DNA of 64,000 nt, taken from the NCBI RefSeq assembly GCF_003989665.1, contig NZ_RZIJ01000017.1, forward strand, positions 62,001 through 126,000, in the 5' to 3' direction. The notes beneath the pieces were generated by a model. The model made no database searches. It was not told the DNA's origin and worked only from the letters and a program-made list of their open reading frames with translations. Both the position numbers and the translations under genes were made by a program. Source of the stretch: Azospirillum doebereinerae (GTDB taxonomy: Bacteria; Pseudomonadota; Alphaproteobacteria; Azospirillales; Azospirillaceae). Shown here piece by piece: positions 52,507 through 61,724 of this stretch (its first letter is position 1; each line of letters starts with the position of its first letter).

Positions 52507-52976
52507 AGCGTCTTCTCCATGAACAGGCTGAGAGGGTGTTCGAAATAATCCGCGTAGGGGCCGCGCTCCGTGAAGCCGGCCTTGCGGTAGAGCGTGACCG
52601 CCTCCGTCTGGAGCGGGCCGGTCTCCAGCAGCAGAGCGGTCAGCCCCTCGGCGCGGGCCTGCTCCTCGATGCGCGCCAGCAGGCGGGCGGCGATGCCGGC
52701 GCCGCGCAGGGTCGGCAGGACGTACATGCGCTTGACCTCGCCATACCCCTCCGGGTCGATGCGGAGCCCGGCGCAGCCCACCGGATGCCCGCCGCCCAAA
52801 TGTCCACTCTTGCGCGTCACGAAGAACCGCACGTCGGGCGCCGCCAGCGAGTCGAGATCCAGCAGGTGGCAGACCTCGGCCGGGTAGAGCCGCTTGAGAT
52901 AGGCGTCGAGCGCGGCGATCATCTCGATCACCGGCTCCTGCCGGGGGCTCTCGGCGGCGATGACGACGTCCGGCAT
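52503..52976 (-). CDS. GNAT-family N-acetyltransferase between trpC and moaC
   Basis: The 157-residue protein has the acetyl-CoA motif VLPTLRGAGIAARLLARIE (about residues 85-103) and a C-terminal LYRKAGFTERGPYADYFEHPLSLFMEK of the kind in small amino-acid-like GNATs. The ATG at 52976 follows GAGTGAG; a GTG at 52985 would overlap the trpC stop. It sits in the same transcription unit as trpGDC and moaC-moeA. The substrate is unknown. Confidence 0.85.
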   Translation of the reverse strand: MPDVVIAAESPRQEPVIEMIAALDAYLKRLYPAEVCHLLDLDSLAAPDVRFFVTRKSGHLGGGHPVGCAGLRIDPEGYGEVKRMYVLPTLRGAGIAARLLARIEEQARAEGLTALLLETGPLQTEAVTLYRKAGFTERGPYADYFEHPLSLFMEKTL

Positions 52977-52981
52977 GGGTC

Positions 52982-53776
52982 TCACTCCCGTGTCAGAAGC
53001 GCGCGTGTCGCGGCGGTCACGTCGGCCTGCCGCATCAGCGATTCGCCGACCAGGAAGCAGCGCGCCCCCACCGCCGCCATGCGGGACAGGTCGGCCGGGG
53101 TGTAGAGCCCGCTCTCCGCCACCAGCATGCGGTCGGCCGGGACGTTGCGCGCCAGCTCCTCGGTCGTCGCGATGTCGACGGCCAGCGTCTTGAGGTTCCG
53201 GTTGTTCACGCCCAGCAGCGGCGTGCGCAGCAGCAGGGCGCGGTCCAGCTCGGCGCGGTCGTGGACCTCGACCAGCACGTCCAGCCCCTGCGCGATGGCG
53301 GCGTCCTCGATCTCGGCGGCCTGCGCGTCGGACAGCGAGGCCATGATGATCAGGATGCAGTCGGCGCCCAGCGCGCGGGCCTCGACGATCTGGTAGGGAT
53401 CGACCATGAAGTCCTTGCGCAGCACCGGCAGATCCACGGCGGCGCGGGCGGCGACCAGATACTCGTCGCGGCCCTGGAAATACGGCTCGTCGGTCAGCAC
53501 CGACAGGCAGGTCGCCCCGCCCTCGCGGTAGGCGCGGGCCAAGGCCGGCGGGTCGAAGTCGGCGCGGATCAGGCCCTTGGACGGACTGGCCTTCTTGATC
53601 TCGGCGATCAGGCCGTAACGCCCGCTCTCCACCGCCGCGCCCAGCGCGCGGACGAAGCCGCGCACCGGATCGGCGGCGCGCGCCGCCTCCTCGACCGACG
53701 ACAGCGGGCGGGCGGCCTTGCGGGCGGCGACCAGCGCGCGCTTGTCGGCGTTGATGCGGTCCAGGACGTCGCTCAT
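52982..53776 (-). CDS. trpC: Indole-3-glycerol phosphate synthase
   Basis: The 264-residue TIM-barrel enzyme closes the indole ring in tryptophan synthesis. The catalytic Lys is in LIAEIKKASPSKG. Other conserved sites are VLTDEPYFQG, VLRKDFMVDPYQI, VEVHDRAEL and LLGVNNRNL, with ESGLYTPADL at the end. It overlaps trpD by 4 bp (ATGA). Confidence 0.97.
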   Translation of the reverse strand: MSDVLDRINADKRALVAARKAARPLSSVEEAARAADPVRGFVRALGAAVESGRYGLIAEIKKASPSKGLIRADFDPPALARAYREGGATCLSVLTDEPYFQGRDEYLVAARAAVDLPVLRKDFMVDPYQIVEARALGADCILIIMASLSDAQAAEIEDAAIAQGLDVLVEVHDRAELDRALLLRTPLLGVNNRNLKTLAVDIATTEELARNVPADRMLVAESGLYTPADLSRMAAVGARCFLVGESLMRQADVTAATRALLTRE

Positions 53777-54825
53777 GACGGATTCGCCTCGTTGGTGATG
53801 GCGACCAGACGGCTCAGCCGGTCGAGGGCCGCGCCGCTGTCGATGGCCTTGGCGGCGAGCGCCACGCCGTCCTTCAGCGTCTCCGCCTTGCCGGCCACCA
53901 GCAAGGCGGCGGCGGCGTTGATCAGGACGATGTCGCGGTAGGGGCTGCACACCCCGTTGAACAGGGCGTGGATCGCCGCCGCGTTGACCTGGGCGTCGCC
54001 GCCCTTCAGGTCCTCGATGTCGGCGCGGGGCAGGCCGGCGTCCTCCGGCGTGATCTCGAAGACGGTGACGGCGCCGTCCTTCAACTGGGCGACGGTGGTC
54101 GGGCCGGTGGTGGTGATCTCGTCCAGCCCGTCGGAGCCGTGGACGACCCACGCCGCCTCAGAGCCGAGGCGCCTCAGCACCTGGGCCAGCGGCTCCACCC
54201 ACTGCTTGGCGAAGACGCCGAGAAGCTGGCGCTTGGCGGTCGCCGGGTTGGACAGCGGCCCCATCAGGTTGAAGATGGTCCGCGTGCCCAGCTCGACCCG
54301 CGTCGGGCCGACGTTGCGCATGGCGAGGTGGTGGCGCGGCGCCATCAGGAAGCCGATCCCGGCCTCCCACAGCGCCTTGCGGACCAGCCCCAGGTCGCAG
54401 TCGAGGTTGACGCCCAGCGCGCCCAGCACGTCGGCGGCGCCGGACTTCGACGACATGGCGCGGTTGCCGTGCTTGGCGACGGGGACGCCGCAGGCCGACA
54501 CCACCAGGGCGGCGGCGGTCGAGATGTTGTAGGTGCCGGTGCCGTCGCCGCCGGTGCCGCAGGTGTCGATGGTGCCGGCCGGGGCCTCCACCGGAATCGC
54601 CTTGGCGCGCATGACGCGGGCGGCGCCGGTGATCTCGTCCACCGTCTCCCCGCGCACCCGCAGCGCCATCAGGAAGCCGCCCATCTGCGAGGGCGTGGCG
54701 TTGCCCGACATGATGATGTCGAAGGCGAGGCCCGCTTCGGCCTCGGTCAGCGCGGCGCCGGTCGAGACCCGCCCCAGGATGGCCTTCATGTCGGCGAGGT
54801 TTCCACCATGGCCGGGCGCGCTCAT
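53773..54825 (-). CDS. trpD: Anthranilate phosphoribosyltransferase
   Basis: The 350-residue enzyme joins anthranilate to PRPP. The PRPP loop is DTCGTGGDGTGTYNIST, followed by VAKHGNRAMSSKSGAADVLGALGVN and the FNLMGPLSNPA block. It overlaps trpG by 4 bp and trpC by 4 bp, giving a tightly coupled trpGDC unit. Confidence 0.97.
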   Translation of the reverse strand: MSAPGHGGNLADMKAILGRVSTGAALTEAEAGLAFDIIMSGNATPSQMGGFLMALRVRGETVDEITGAARVMRAKAIPVEAPAGTIDTCGTGGDGTGTYNISTAAALVVSACGVPVAKHGNRAMSSKSGAADVLGALGVNLDCDLGLVRKALWEAGIGFLMAPRHHLAMRNVGPTRVELGTRTIFNLMGPLSNPATAKRQLLGVFAKQWVEPLAQVLRRLGSEAAWVVHGSDGLDEITTTGPTTVAQLKDGAVTVFEITPEDAGLPRADIEDLKGGDAQVNAAAIHALFNGVCSPYRDIVLINAAAALLVAGKAETLKDGVALAAKAIDSGAALDRLSRLVAITNEANPS

Positions 54826-55415
54826 GCCGCGGTCTCCAGGCGGGGACGGGTCAGGTCCAGGAAGTTCTGGAGAATTTTGTGGCCGTGCTCGCTCTCGATG
54901 CTTTCCGGGTGGAACTGCACGCCGTGGATCGGCAGCTCGCGGTGGGCCAGCGCCATGATCAGGCCGTCCCCGGTCTCGCCGGTGACCTCCAGGCAGGCGG
55001 GCAGGCTGGAACGCTCGACGATCAGCGAATGGTAGCGCGTGGCGCGGAAGGGGGAGGGCAGGCCGGCCAGAACGCCGCGCCCTTCGTGGGACATGCTGTC
55101 GACCTTGCCGTGCATCGGCACCGGCGCGCGGATCACCCGGCCGCCGAAGGCCTGCCCGATCGACTGGTGGCCCAGGCAGACGCCCAGCAGCGGAACCCGC
55201 GTCTTGGCGGCGGCGTCGATCAGGGGAAGGCAGATGCCGGCGCGGTCGGGATCGCAGGGGCCGGGCGACAGCACGATGCCGTCGGGGCGCAGGGCCAGAG
55301 CCTCGTCCACCGTCAGGGCGTCGTTGCGGCGGACCTGCACGTCGGCGCCCAGCTCGCCCAGATAATGGACGAGGTTGTAGGTAAAGCTGTCGTAATTGTC
55401 GATGAGCAGCAGCAT
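54822..55415 (-). CDS. trpG: Anthranilate synthase component II (glutamine amidotransferase)
   Basis: The 197-residue class I amidotransferase has nucleophile Cys80 in LLGVCLGHQSIGQAFGG, the catalytic His-Glu pair in VQFHPESIES, and the opening LLIDNYDSFTYNL. It supplies ammonia to TrpE, which here is encoded 2.6 kb away, so complex formation crosses operons. It leads the trpGDC unit. Confidence 0.97.
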   Translation of the reverse strand: MLLLIDNYDSFTYNLVHYLGELGADVQVRRNDALTVDEALALRPDGIVLSPGPCDPDRAGICLPLIDAAAKTRVPLLGVCLGHQSIGQAFGGRVIRAPVPMHGKVDSMSHEGRGVLAGLPSPFRATRYHSLIVERSSLPACLEVTGETGDGLIMALAHRELPIHGVQFHPESIESEHGHKILQNFLDLTRPRLETAA

Positions 55416-55541
55416 TGCGCCTTCGCCTTCGCCTGAATCATCCGGTTGGTAATCGTCCGGTCGCGCCGTTCCGGCCCCGTTCCAACGCCCGCCACCCTAG
55501 CGACTGAGGGGGCGGATTTCCAGCCTCCGCGACGGGGGCGT

Positions 55542-56006
55542 CTACCGGCAGGCCAGTTGCGGGGCGTTTTTCGGCTCCTCGACGACGGCGCCGCGCAGGT
55601 CGGTTTCCAGCGTCAGGGTGCAGCGGCGGATCTCGCGGGGCAGGTCGATGGCCAGCGTCGCGCGCGTGTTGCGGTAGCGGCAGAGCAGGAACACCGGCTC
55701 GCGCCGGGCACCCGCGAACTCCCAGGCCTGGACCAGGCTGCGGCCGCGCTTGACCTCACGGTCGGGGGCGAGGCTGGCGGGGGCGTCGCTGACCATCTGG
55801 CTGGCGCGGTCGCCCTCGATCAGCGTGATTCCGGCGAAGGAATGCAGGTCCTTGGCGGGGTAGGGCGACCAGCCGCCGGGGGCTTCGGGCTGCGCCTGCA
55901 CGGTCAGCGAGGGCGGGCAGCGCAGCTCCGTCGCCGCCAGGGCGGGGTCGGCCTGCAGAAAGGCGGCTACAAGCGGCAGCGTGGCCATGACAAGAATCGG
56001 ACGCAT
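55542..56006 (-). CDS. Secreted STY0301-like hypothetical protein
   Basis: The 154-residue protein has a clear signal peptide (MRPILVMATLPLVAAFL..., cleavage about ALAATE) and four Cys in the mature part, at RCPPSL, LLCRYRN, RRCTL and the C-terminal ACR, fit for two disulfides. The layout (opening ELRCPPSL, central dG-type segment, then CRYRNT and a basic CTL end) resembles the STY0301 family of periplasmic proteins. No function is established. Confidence 0.6.
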   Translation of the reverse strand: MRPILVMATLPLVAAFLQADPALAATELRCPPSLTVQAQPEAPGGWSPYPAKDLHSFAGITLIEGDRASQMVSDAPASLAPDREVKRGRSLVQAWEFAGARREPVFLLCRYRNTRATLAIDLPREIRRCTLTLETDLRGAVVEEPKNAPQLACR

Positions 56007-56152
56007 CGGGACGACTCCGCGTGAAGAGATTGATGCGGCTGGGATTCCGGGCGCGAAGCGCGGGGTTGCCCTGCCGAATGGGCGATTGCGGCGGGCCGGG
56101 CGGGGTGCCACTGTGCCGCGCTTTCCCGCCAACACGTATGGACGTCGCCGCC

Positions 56153-57328
56153 ATGGCCCGCAAGGCGCCGCGCAAGACCCGCAGCAAGGCGGGTTCCGCC
56201 CTTCCCGCCGCGTTGACGGGCAACCCGATCCTGCTGGCGCTGGCCGCCGTCGCGGTCGTCTTCGCCATCGGCCTCGGTGTGTCGCTGGTGACGGGCGGCG
56301 GCGACAAGGCGTCGCCGCTCCAGGCCTCGGTGCCGGTCAAGCCGCCGATTCCACCCGCACCGCCCGCCGCCATGGTGAACGCGGCGCCCACGGCGGCACC
56401 GGCCCCCCCGGCGGCCCCCCCGGCGGTCGAGCCGGCGCCGCAACCGTCCGTAAAGCCCGATCCTCCCATGACGGCGCCGGAGCCGGAGCGTCCGGCGTCC
56501 GCCCAAACCCCCGAGGCGCCCCCCGCCGCGCCGCCGCCGAAGACCGTCGTGGCGATGCTGCCGCCGCCCGTTCCGCCGGTGGCGGTCCAGCCCCCGTCCG
56601 GCAACGCCGCGTTGTGGCGCCGGAACGCGGTGCCGGTGTCGGTGCCGTCCGGCAAGCCGGTGATCGCCATCGTCATCGACGACATGGGGCTGGACCGCAA
56701 GCGCTCGACCCGGATGGCGTCGCTGCCGGGGCCGCTGACCCTTTCCTGGCTGCCCTACGCCCACGACCTGCCGGCCCAGGCCCGCGCCGCCCGCGCCAAC
56801 GGGCACGAGCTGATGTTGCACATGCCGATGGAGCCCAGCGTCAAGGCCGATCCCGGCCCGTCCGCCCTGCTGGTCGGTCTGGACAAGGGGGAGGTCCTGC
56901 GCCGGTTCCGCGGCGCCCTGGACAGTTTCGACGGCTATGTCGGGGTCAACAACCACATGGGCAGCCGCTTCACCGCCGACCGGGAGGCGCTGGCCCCCGT
57001 GCTGGCCGAGCTGCACCGGCGCGGGCTGCTGTGGCTCGACAGCCGGACGACGCCGAAGAGCGCCGGGATCGGCATCGCGCAGGAACTGAGGATGCCGTTC
57101 GCCGGCCGCGACATCTTCCTCGACAACACCGCCGAGGTCGCCGCCATCCGCAAGCAATTGGCGCAGGTGGAGCAGGTCGCGAAACGCCAGGGATTCGGCA
57201 TCGCCATCGGTCATCCGCACGATGCGACAATCGAAGCACTGGCGTCCTGGGTGCCGGATGTGCAAAAGCGTGGGTTCGTACTGGTTCCGGTCAGCGCCGT
57301 GGTCCGCGCGCATCACGCGGGCGGCTGA
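56153..57328 (+). CDS. Divergent polysaccharide deacetylase (YibQ-type)
   Basis: The protein is about 391 residues. It has an N-terminal membrane anchor (NPILLALAAVAVVFAIGLGV), a long Pro/Ala-rich linker (about residues 45-160) and a C-terminal divergent polysaccharide deacetylase domain with VIDDMGLDRKRS, ELMLHMPMEPS, GVNNHMGSRFT, WLDSRTTP and AIGHPHDATI, including the conserved Asp-Asp and His. Members are periplasmic and linked to envelope or septal functions. The start could also be the ATG at 56138. Confidence 0.83.
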   Translation: MARKAPRKTRSKAGSALPAALTGNPILLALAAVAVVFAIGLGVSLVTGGGDKASPLQASVPVKPPIPPAPPAAMVNAAPTAAPAPPAAPPAVEPAPQPSVKPDPPMTAPEPERPASAQTPEAPPAAPPPKTVVAMLPPPVPPVAVQPPSGNAALWRRNAVPVSVPSGKPVIAIVIDDMGLDRKRSTRMASLPGPLTLSWLPYAHDLPAQARAARANGHELMLHMPMEPSVKADPGPSALLVGLDKGEVLRRFRGALDSFDGYVGVNNHMGSRFTADREALAPVLAELHRRGLLWLDSRTTPKSAGIGIAQELRMPFAGRDIFLDNTAEVAAIRKQLAQVEQVAKRQGFGIAIGHPHDATIEALASWVPDVQKRGFVLVPVSAVVRAHHAGG

Positions 57329-57384
57329 CGACGCTCGGCCGTGGGCGGCTGGCCGGTTCGGCCTTCAAACAATGGGATGTTTCC

Positions 57385-57588
57385 ATGACTGATGCGTACA
57401 AGGTTCTCGGCATGACCTGCGGCGGCTGCGCCCGTTCGGTGTCGAACGCCATCGTCAAGGCGGCCCCCAGCGCCGCCGTCACGGTCGATCTGGCCACCGG
57501 CACGATCATCGTCGCCGGTGGCGTGGCGCCGGAAACCGTCCAGCAGGCCGTCGAAGGAGCGGGCTTCGATTTCGGCGGCGCCGCCTGA
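57385..57588 (+). CDS. Heavy-metal-associated domain protein (CopZ-like)
   Basis: The 67-residue HMA-fold metallochaperone has the metal site MTCGGCARSVSNAI (Cys at residues 12 and 15). It probably carries copper in the cytosol. No copper ATPase is adjacent, so its partner lies elsewhere. The ATG follows a GGGATG. Confidence 0.85.
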   Translation: MTDAYKVLGMTCGGCARSVSNAIVKAAPSAAVTVDLATGTIIVAGGVAPETVQQAVEGAGFDFGGAA

Positions 57589-57679
57589 TCGCTGCGCCGC
57601 AACAAAACCTTTTATTTTTTGTGGATATGAGGGGATACTGGGCGGGTCCGGACCCAACCGCTCCCGCTGTGAGGCCCTC

Positions 57680-57913
57680 ATGCCCCTCTACTCCTACCGC
57701 TGCAAAGCTTGCGACCATGGGTTCGAGACCCTGGTCCGCTTCTCCGACCCGGCGCCCGTCTGCCCGTCCTGCGGCGCCGGGGAGCCGGTCCGCCAATTGT
57801 CGGGCGTCGCCGCCGAAGGCAAATCGGGAGCCGTGATTCAAAGCGCCCGGAAGATGGCGGCGCGCGAAGGGCATTTCAGCAATTACAGCCGGTCGGAACG
57901 CCCGAAACGCTGA
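57680..57913 (+). CDS. FmdB-family zinc-ribbon protein
   Basis: The 77-residue FmdB-type regulator-like protein begins MPLYSYRCKACDHGFETLVRFSD and has two CxxC zinc knuckles, C8-x2-C11 and C32-x2-C35 (CPSCGAGEPVRQL). Its biochemical role is unknown; the name comes from a formamidase regulator. It ends against a palindromic element and is convergent with trpE. Confidence 0.85.
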   Translation: MPLYSYRCKACDHGFETLVRFSDPAPVCPSCGAGEPVRQLSGVAAEGKSGAVIQSARKMAAREGHFSNYSRSERPKR

Positions 57914-57941
57914 CGGGGGATGGGGGAGTGCGGCCATGGTC

Positions 57942-58049
57942 GCCCCCACCTCATTCCTCCCCCGCTGGGCGGGGGAGGAGGTAGGAGCTTTATCGGCGTT
58001 CGGCGGCAGTCCCCTCCCCCGTCCAGCGGGGGAGGAATGAGGTGGGGGC
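57942..58049. repeat. Composite palindromic intergenic element, family A variant, copy 5 (inverted orientation)
   Basis: Outer arms GCCCCCACCTCATTCC and GGAATGAGGTGGGGGC are near-perfect inverted copies. The inner hairpins are CCTCCCCCGCTGGGCGGGGGAGG and CCCTCCCCCGTCCAGCGGGGG. The spacer, read on the minus strand, is close to that of the copy at 9207 (GACTGCCGCYGAAC...). This shows a common origin and an inverted insertion. Confidence 0.82.
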
Positions 58050-58067
58050 AAACGTAACGTTACCTGT

Positions 58068-59579
58068 CTACCGCGCCGAAGTCGCCCTAACCGTCTCTTC
58101 CGCCGCGCGGATCAGGGCCTTGGCCTTGTTGACCGTCTCCTGATACTCGGCTTCCGGGTCGCTGTCGGCAACGACGCCGCCGCCGGCCTGAACGTACATC
58201 ATGCCGTCCTTCAGCACCGCCGTGCGCAGCGCGATGCAGGTGTCCATCGCACCGGACGCGCCGAAATAGCCGACGCAGCCGGCGTAGACGCCGCGCCGCG
58301 CCTTCTCCAACTCGTCGATGATCTCCATGGCGCGGACCTTCGGCGCGCCCGACACCGTGCCGGCGGGGAAGCCGGCGATCAGCGCGTCCAGAGCGTCGTA
58401 TTTCGGGTCCAGATCGCCCTCCACGTTCGACACGATGTGCATGACGTGGCTGTACAGCTCGACGATCATCTTGGCCGTCACCTTGACGCTGCCGACCCTC
58501 GCCACCCGGCCCACGTCGTTGCGGCCGAGGTCGAGCAGCATCAGATGCTCGGCCAGTTCCTTGGGATCGCTCAGCAGGTCGTCGGCGAGCGCCTGGTCCT
58601 CCTCCGGCGTGGCGCCGCGCTTGCGGGTGCCGGCGATGGGACGGACCGTCACCTTGCCGTCGCGCACGCGGACCAGGATTTCCGGGCTGGAGCCGACGAC
58701 GGTCAACTCGCCGAAGTCGCAGTGGAACAGGAAGGGCGATGGGTTCAGGCGGCGCAGCGTGCGGTACAGCGCCAGCGGCGACGGCTTGAAGGGGAAACGG
58801 ATGCGCTGCGACGGCACGACCTGGAAGATGTCGCCGGCCCGGATGTAGCCCTTCGCCGTCTCCACCATCGCGTGATACTCCTCGCGCGTGGTGTTGGAGG
58901 TCCAGGCGAGCGGCAGGCCGTCCTCGCTGCGCGGCTCGCGCCGGTAGGGCAGCGGACGCTCCAGATCGGCCAGCGCGTCGGTCAGCCGTTCGCGCGCGTC
59001 GGCGTAGGCCGCCAGGGCGTCGACGCCGGGTTTCGGCCAGACCGGCGTCACCAGCGTGATCGAATCGGTGTGGCTGTCGAAGATCGCGACGATGCTGGGC
59101 CGCGTCAGGATCGCGTCGGGAATGTTCAGCTCGTCCGGGTTGGCGTCGGGCAGACGCTCCATCAGCCGGACCATGTCGTAGGTCATGTAGCCGAACAGCC
59201 CGGCGGCCATCGGCGGCAGCTCCGCCGGCAGATCGATGCGGCTCTCGCCGATCAGCGCGCGCAGCGCCTCCAGCGGGGCGGCGTCGAGCGGCCGGTAGGC
59301 GTCGCGGTCGTGCAGGGCGTCGCGGTTGATCTCCGCCTTCGCCCCGCGCGAGCGCCACACCACGTCGGGCTTGAAGCCGATCACCGAATAGCGGTCGCGC
59401 CGCGACCCGGCCCCGCGCTCCGCCGATTCCAGAAGAAAGCCGAAGGGGCGCCCGTCGGCCAGCTTCATGTAGGCGGAAACCGGGGTCTCCAGGTCGCTGA
59501 CCAGCGTGGTCCACACCACCTGCGGCCGACCGGCGGCGTAGGCGGCGTCGAAAGCGGTGACTTCGGGCTGGACCTTCAC
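58068..59579 (-). CDS. trpE: Anthranilate synthase component I
   Basis: The 503-residue chorismate-using enzyme makes anthranilate with TrpG ammonia. The tryptophan feedback motif LLES is at residues 49-52. The C-terminal catalytic blocks SPFLFHCDFGELTVVGSSPEIL, RPIAGTRKRG, LLDLGRNDVGRVAR and FPAGTVSGAPKVRAMEIIDE are intact. It is unfused, unlike the TrpE(G) fusion known in some azospirilla. It lies 39 bp downstream of ppiD and likely shares its transcript. Confidence 0.97.
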   Translation of the reverse strand: MKVQPEVTAFDAAYAAGRPQVVWTTLVSDLETPVSAYMKLADGRPFGFLLESAERGAGSRRDRYSVIGFKPDVVWRSRGAKAEINRDALHDRDAYRPLDAAPLEALRALIGESRIDLPAELPPMAAGLFGYMTYDMVRLMERLPDANPDELNIPDAILTRPSIVAIFDSHTDSITLVTPVWPKPGVDALAAYADARERLTDALADLERPLPYRREPRSEDGLPLAWTSNTTREEYHAMVETAKGYIRAGDIFQVVPSQRIRFPFKPSPLALYRTLRRLNPSPFLFHCDFGELTVVGSSPEILVRVRDGKVTVRPIAGTRKRGATPEEDQALADDLLSDPKELAEHLMLLDLGRNDVGRVARVGSVKVTAKMIVELYSHVMHIVSNVEGDLDPKYDALDALIAGFPAGTVSGAPKVRAMEIIDELEKARRGVYAGCVGYFGASGAMDTCIALRTAVLKDGMMYVQAGGGVVADSDPEAEYQETVNKAKALIRAAEETVRATSAR

Positions 59580-59618
59580 GGCACGAACCTTTTCGCTTAG
59601 GGTCCCCGGCGGGGGCTC

Positions 59619-61499
59619 TTAGTTGCTGGAGGCGAAGAACTGGTCGATCCGCTGGCGGTGGATCTCGACCGGGTAACGGCTGCGCAGCGCGTTGCCGAAC
59701 TGCGCCATCAGGTCGCTCTCGATGCCCTGGGTGACCGTGCTCTCCAGGGGAGCGAGCGCCGCGTCGGGCGCCGCCGGGTCGGCCGGGACGATCTCCTTCA
59801 GGCGGGCGACGACCTGGGCGTCGGCGCTGGCGCCGGTGACGACCTCGCCGGGCTTGGCCTCGAACAGCTTGCGCACGAGGTCGCCGGGCAGCCCCTCGAC
59901 CGAACGGGCGTCGCGGGTGAAGGGCGTGGTCATGGCGAAGCTGGCGCCGGCGTCGGTCGACACGGTCTGGGCGGCGGCCTCGGCGCCCTGCTTGAGCTTG
60001 GCGGCGATGTCCTCGGCCTTCTTGGCGGCCTGCTCGGCGCGCTTGCCGGCCTGCCAGTCGGCGACGACCTGATCACGCACGTCGGCCAGCGGACGGACGG
60101 CGGCGGGGATCACGCTGTCGACGCGCACGGCGATGAAGACGTTGCCCTGGCCCTCGGTGAGGTTGGAGGCGGCGCCGGACTTCAGTTGGAAGGCGGTGGG
60201 CAGCAGGGCCTTCAGGCCGGGCAGGGTGGCGGCGTCCGTGCCGTCCGGGGCCTTGCCGGTGCTGTCGACGGCGGCGACCTTGCTCAGCGCCAGCCCCTGG
60301 GACTGGGCCACCTCTTCCAGCGGCGCGCCGCTGGCGAGTTGGTCCTCGACCCGGTTGGCGATGGAGAAGACGGCGTCGAGCGCCTTTTCCTTCTGAAGCT
60401 CGGTGCGCAGCTGGTCGCGCACCTCCTCGAAGCTCCGGGTGCTGCCAGCCTGGATGCCGGTGACGGCCAGGACGTGCCAGCCAAGGCCGCTCTTGATCGC
60501 GTCGCTCGGCTTGCCCTGCTCCAGCGCGAAGACCGCGTCGCCCAGTTCCGGCAGTTCGGTGCGGGCGATGTTGTCGAGCGCCACCGGCTCGACCCCGGCC
60601 TCCTTGGCGGCATCGGCCAGACCCTTGGCCTTGGCGGACTCGGCGATGGCCTTCGCCTTCGCCTCGTCGTCGACCACCACCATCTGGACGTTGCGCTTCT
60701 CGGGCGTGCCGAACTCGGCGGAGCGCTCGTCGTAGGCGGCGCGCAGTTGGTCGTCCTCGATCTTGACGTCCTTGGCCAGCGCGTCCGGCGACAGCTGCGC
60801 CACGGTCAGCGCGCGGTATTCGGGGGCGGTGAAGCGGACCTGATGGTCCTCGTAGGATTTGGTGACCTCGGCCTCGTCGGGGGCGCCGACGTCGCCGATG
60901 GCGGCGTTGGGCAGGGTCACCACCTCGGCCACGCGCTTCTCGCCCCGGAAGCGGTAGAGGTCCCGGACCAGCGGCTTGGGCGCCGCGATCCCGGCGCCGA
61001 CCGCGCCGGCCACCAGCTCGCGCGCGGTCTCGCGGGAGACCAGGGCGACGTAGCCGTCCTCGGTCAACTGGTTGTTGCGCAGCACGGTGCGGAACACGTT
61101 CGGATCGAACTGGCCCTGCTGGTTCCGGAAGGCGGGCTCGTCGGCGATGCGCAGCCGCACCACCTCCTTGCTCACGGCGACGCCGGCGTCCTTGGCGGCG
61201 AGATCGAACAGGGTGCGTTGGATCAGCGCGTTCAGCGACTGGTCGAGCAACCCGAACTGCTTGGCCTGCTCGGCGGTCAGGTTGCCGCCCACCATCGGGC
61301 GCAGCCGTTCGATCTGCCGGCGGAACTCCTGGTCCAGGGCGTCGCGCTCGATCGCGACCTTGCCGACCTCGGCCACCGTGGTGGGGACGCTGGACCGGAA
61401 GACGTCGCCGATCCCCCAGATGCCGAAGCTGAGGATCAACAGGACGAACAGGATCTTGACGACCCAAGAACCGGCGAAACTGCGGATGAACTGGAGCAT
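59619..61499 (-). CDS. ppiD: Membrane-anchored peptidyl-prolyl isomerase (PpiD/SurA-type foldase)
   Basis: The 626-residue protein has one N-terminal membrane helix (about residues 14-31), a SurA-N-like chaperone region, a parvulin-type PPIase segment (LGWHVLAVTGIQ, about 335-350) and a second degenerate one near the C-terminus. It is periplasmic and anchored in the inner membrane, and assists the folding of exported proteins. Placed directly upstream of trpE, as in many Alphaproteobacteria. Confidence 0.9.
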   Translation of the reverse strand: MLQFIRSFAGSWVVKILFVLLILSFGIWGIGDVFRSSVPTTVAEVGKVAIERDALDQEFRRQIERLRPMVGGNLTAEQAKQFGLLDQSLNALIQRTLFDLAAKDAGVAVSKEVVRLRIADEPAFRNQQGQFDPNVFRTVLRNNQLTEDGYVALVSRETARELVAGAVGAGIAAPKPLVRDLYRFRGEKRVAEVVTLPNAAIGDVGAPDEAEVTKSYEDHQVRFTAPEYRALTVAQLSPDALAKDVKIEDDQLRAAYDERSAEFGTPEKRNVQMVVVDDEAKAKAIAESAKAKGLADAAKEAGVEPVALDNIARTELPELGDAVFALEQGKPSDAIKSGLGWHVLAVTGIQAGSTRSFEEVRDQLRTELQKEKALDAVFSIANRVEDQLASGAPLEEVAQSQGLALSKVAAVDSTGKAPDGTDAATLPGLKALLPTAFQLKSGAASNLTEGQGNVFIAVRVDSVIPAAVRPLADVRDQVVADWQAGKRAEQAAKKAEDIAAKLKQGAEAAAQTVSTDAGASFAMTTPFTRDARSVEGLPGDLVRKLFEAKPGEVVTGASADAQVVARLKEIVPADPAAPDAALAPLESTVTQGIESDLMAQFGNALRSRYPVEIHRQRIDQFFASSN

Positions 61500-61654
61500 G
61501 GGACCCGAATCTGAGCGCGTCGTTCGGCCGTTCGGCCAGGGCGGCGCATCATAGATACGGTGCGGTGGAGCGGCAACAGCGCATTTCCGCCGGTTGTGGG
61601 CGGATCGAGGCCGGAGGATAGGCCGTCCCCGGTGGAAACCCATGGCCTGGACAT

Positions 61655-61695
61655 GCGAAGGCCCCGCCCCGGATCGACCGGGGCGGGGCCTTCGC
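61655..61695. terminator. Perfect 18-bp stem between csbD and ppiD
   Basis: GCGAAGGCCCCGCCCCGG (61655-61672) and its exact inverse (61678-61695) form an 18-bp stem with a 5-base loop just downstream of csbD. It would be a strong block for RNA polymerase or a decay barrier, though no clear U-run follows on either strand. Confidence 0.65.
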
Positions 61696-61724
61696 CGTGA
61701 CGGTCGGGACCGCCGTCGGCTGGG

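Noticed and set aside
57618..57657. AT-rich stretch before the FmdB gene as a possible promoter or attachment site
   Set aside because: No repeat partner or convincing -35/-10 pair; only a short local AT rise.
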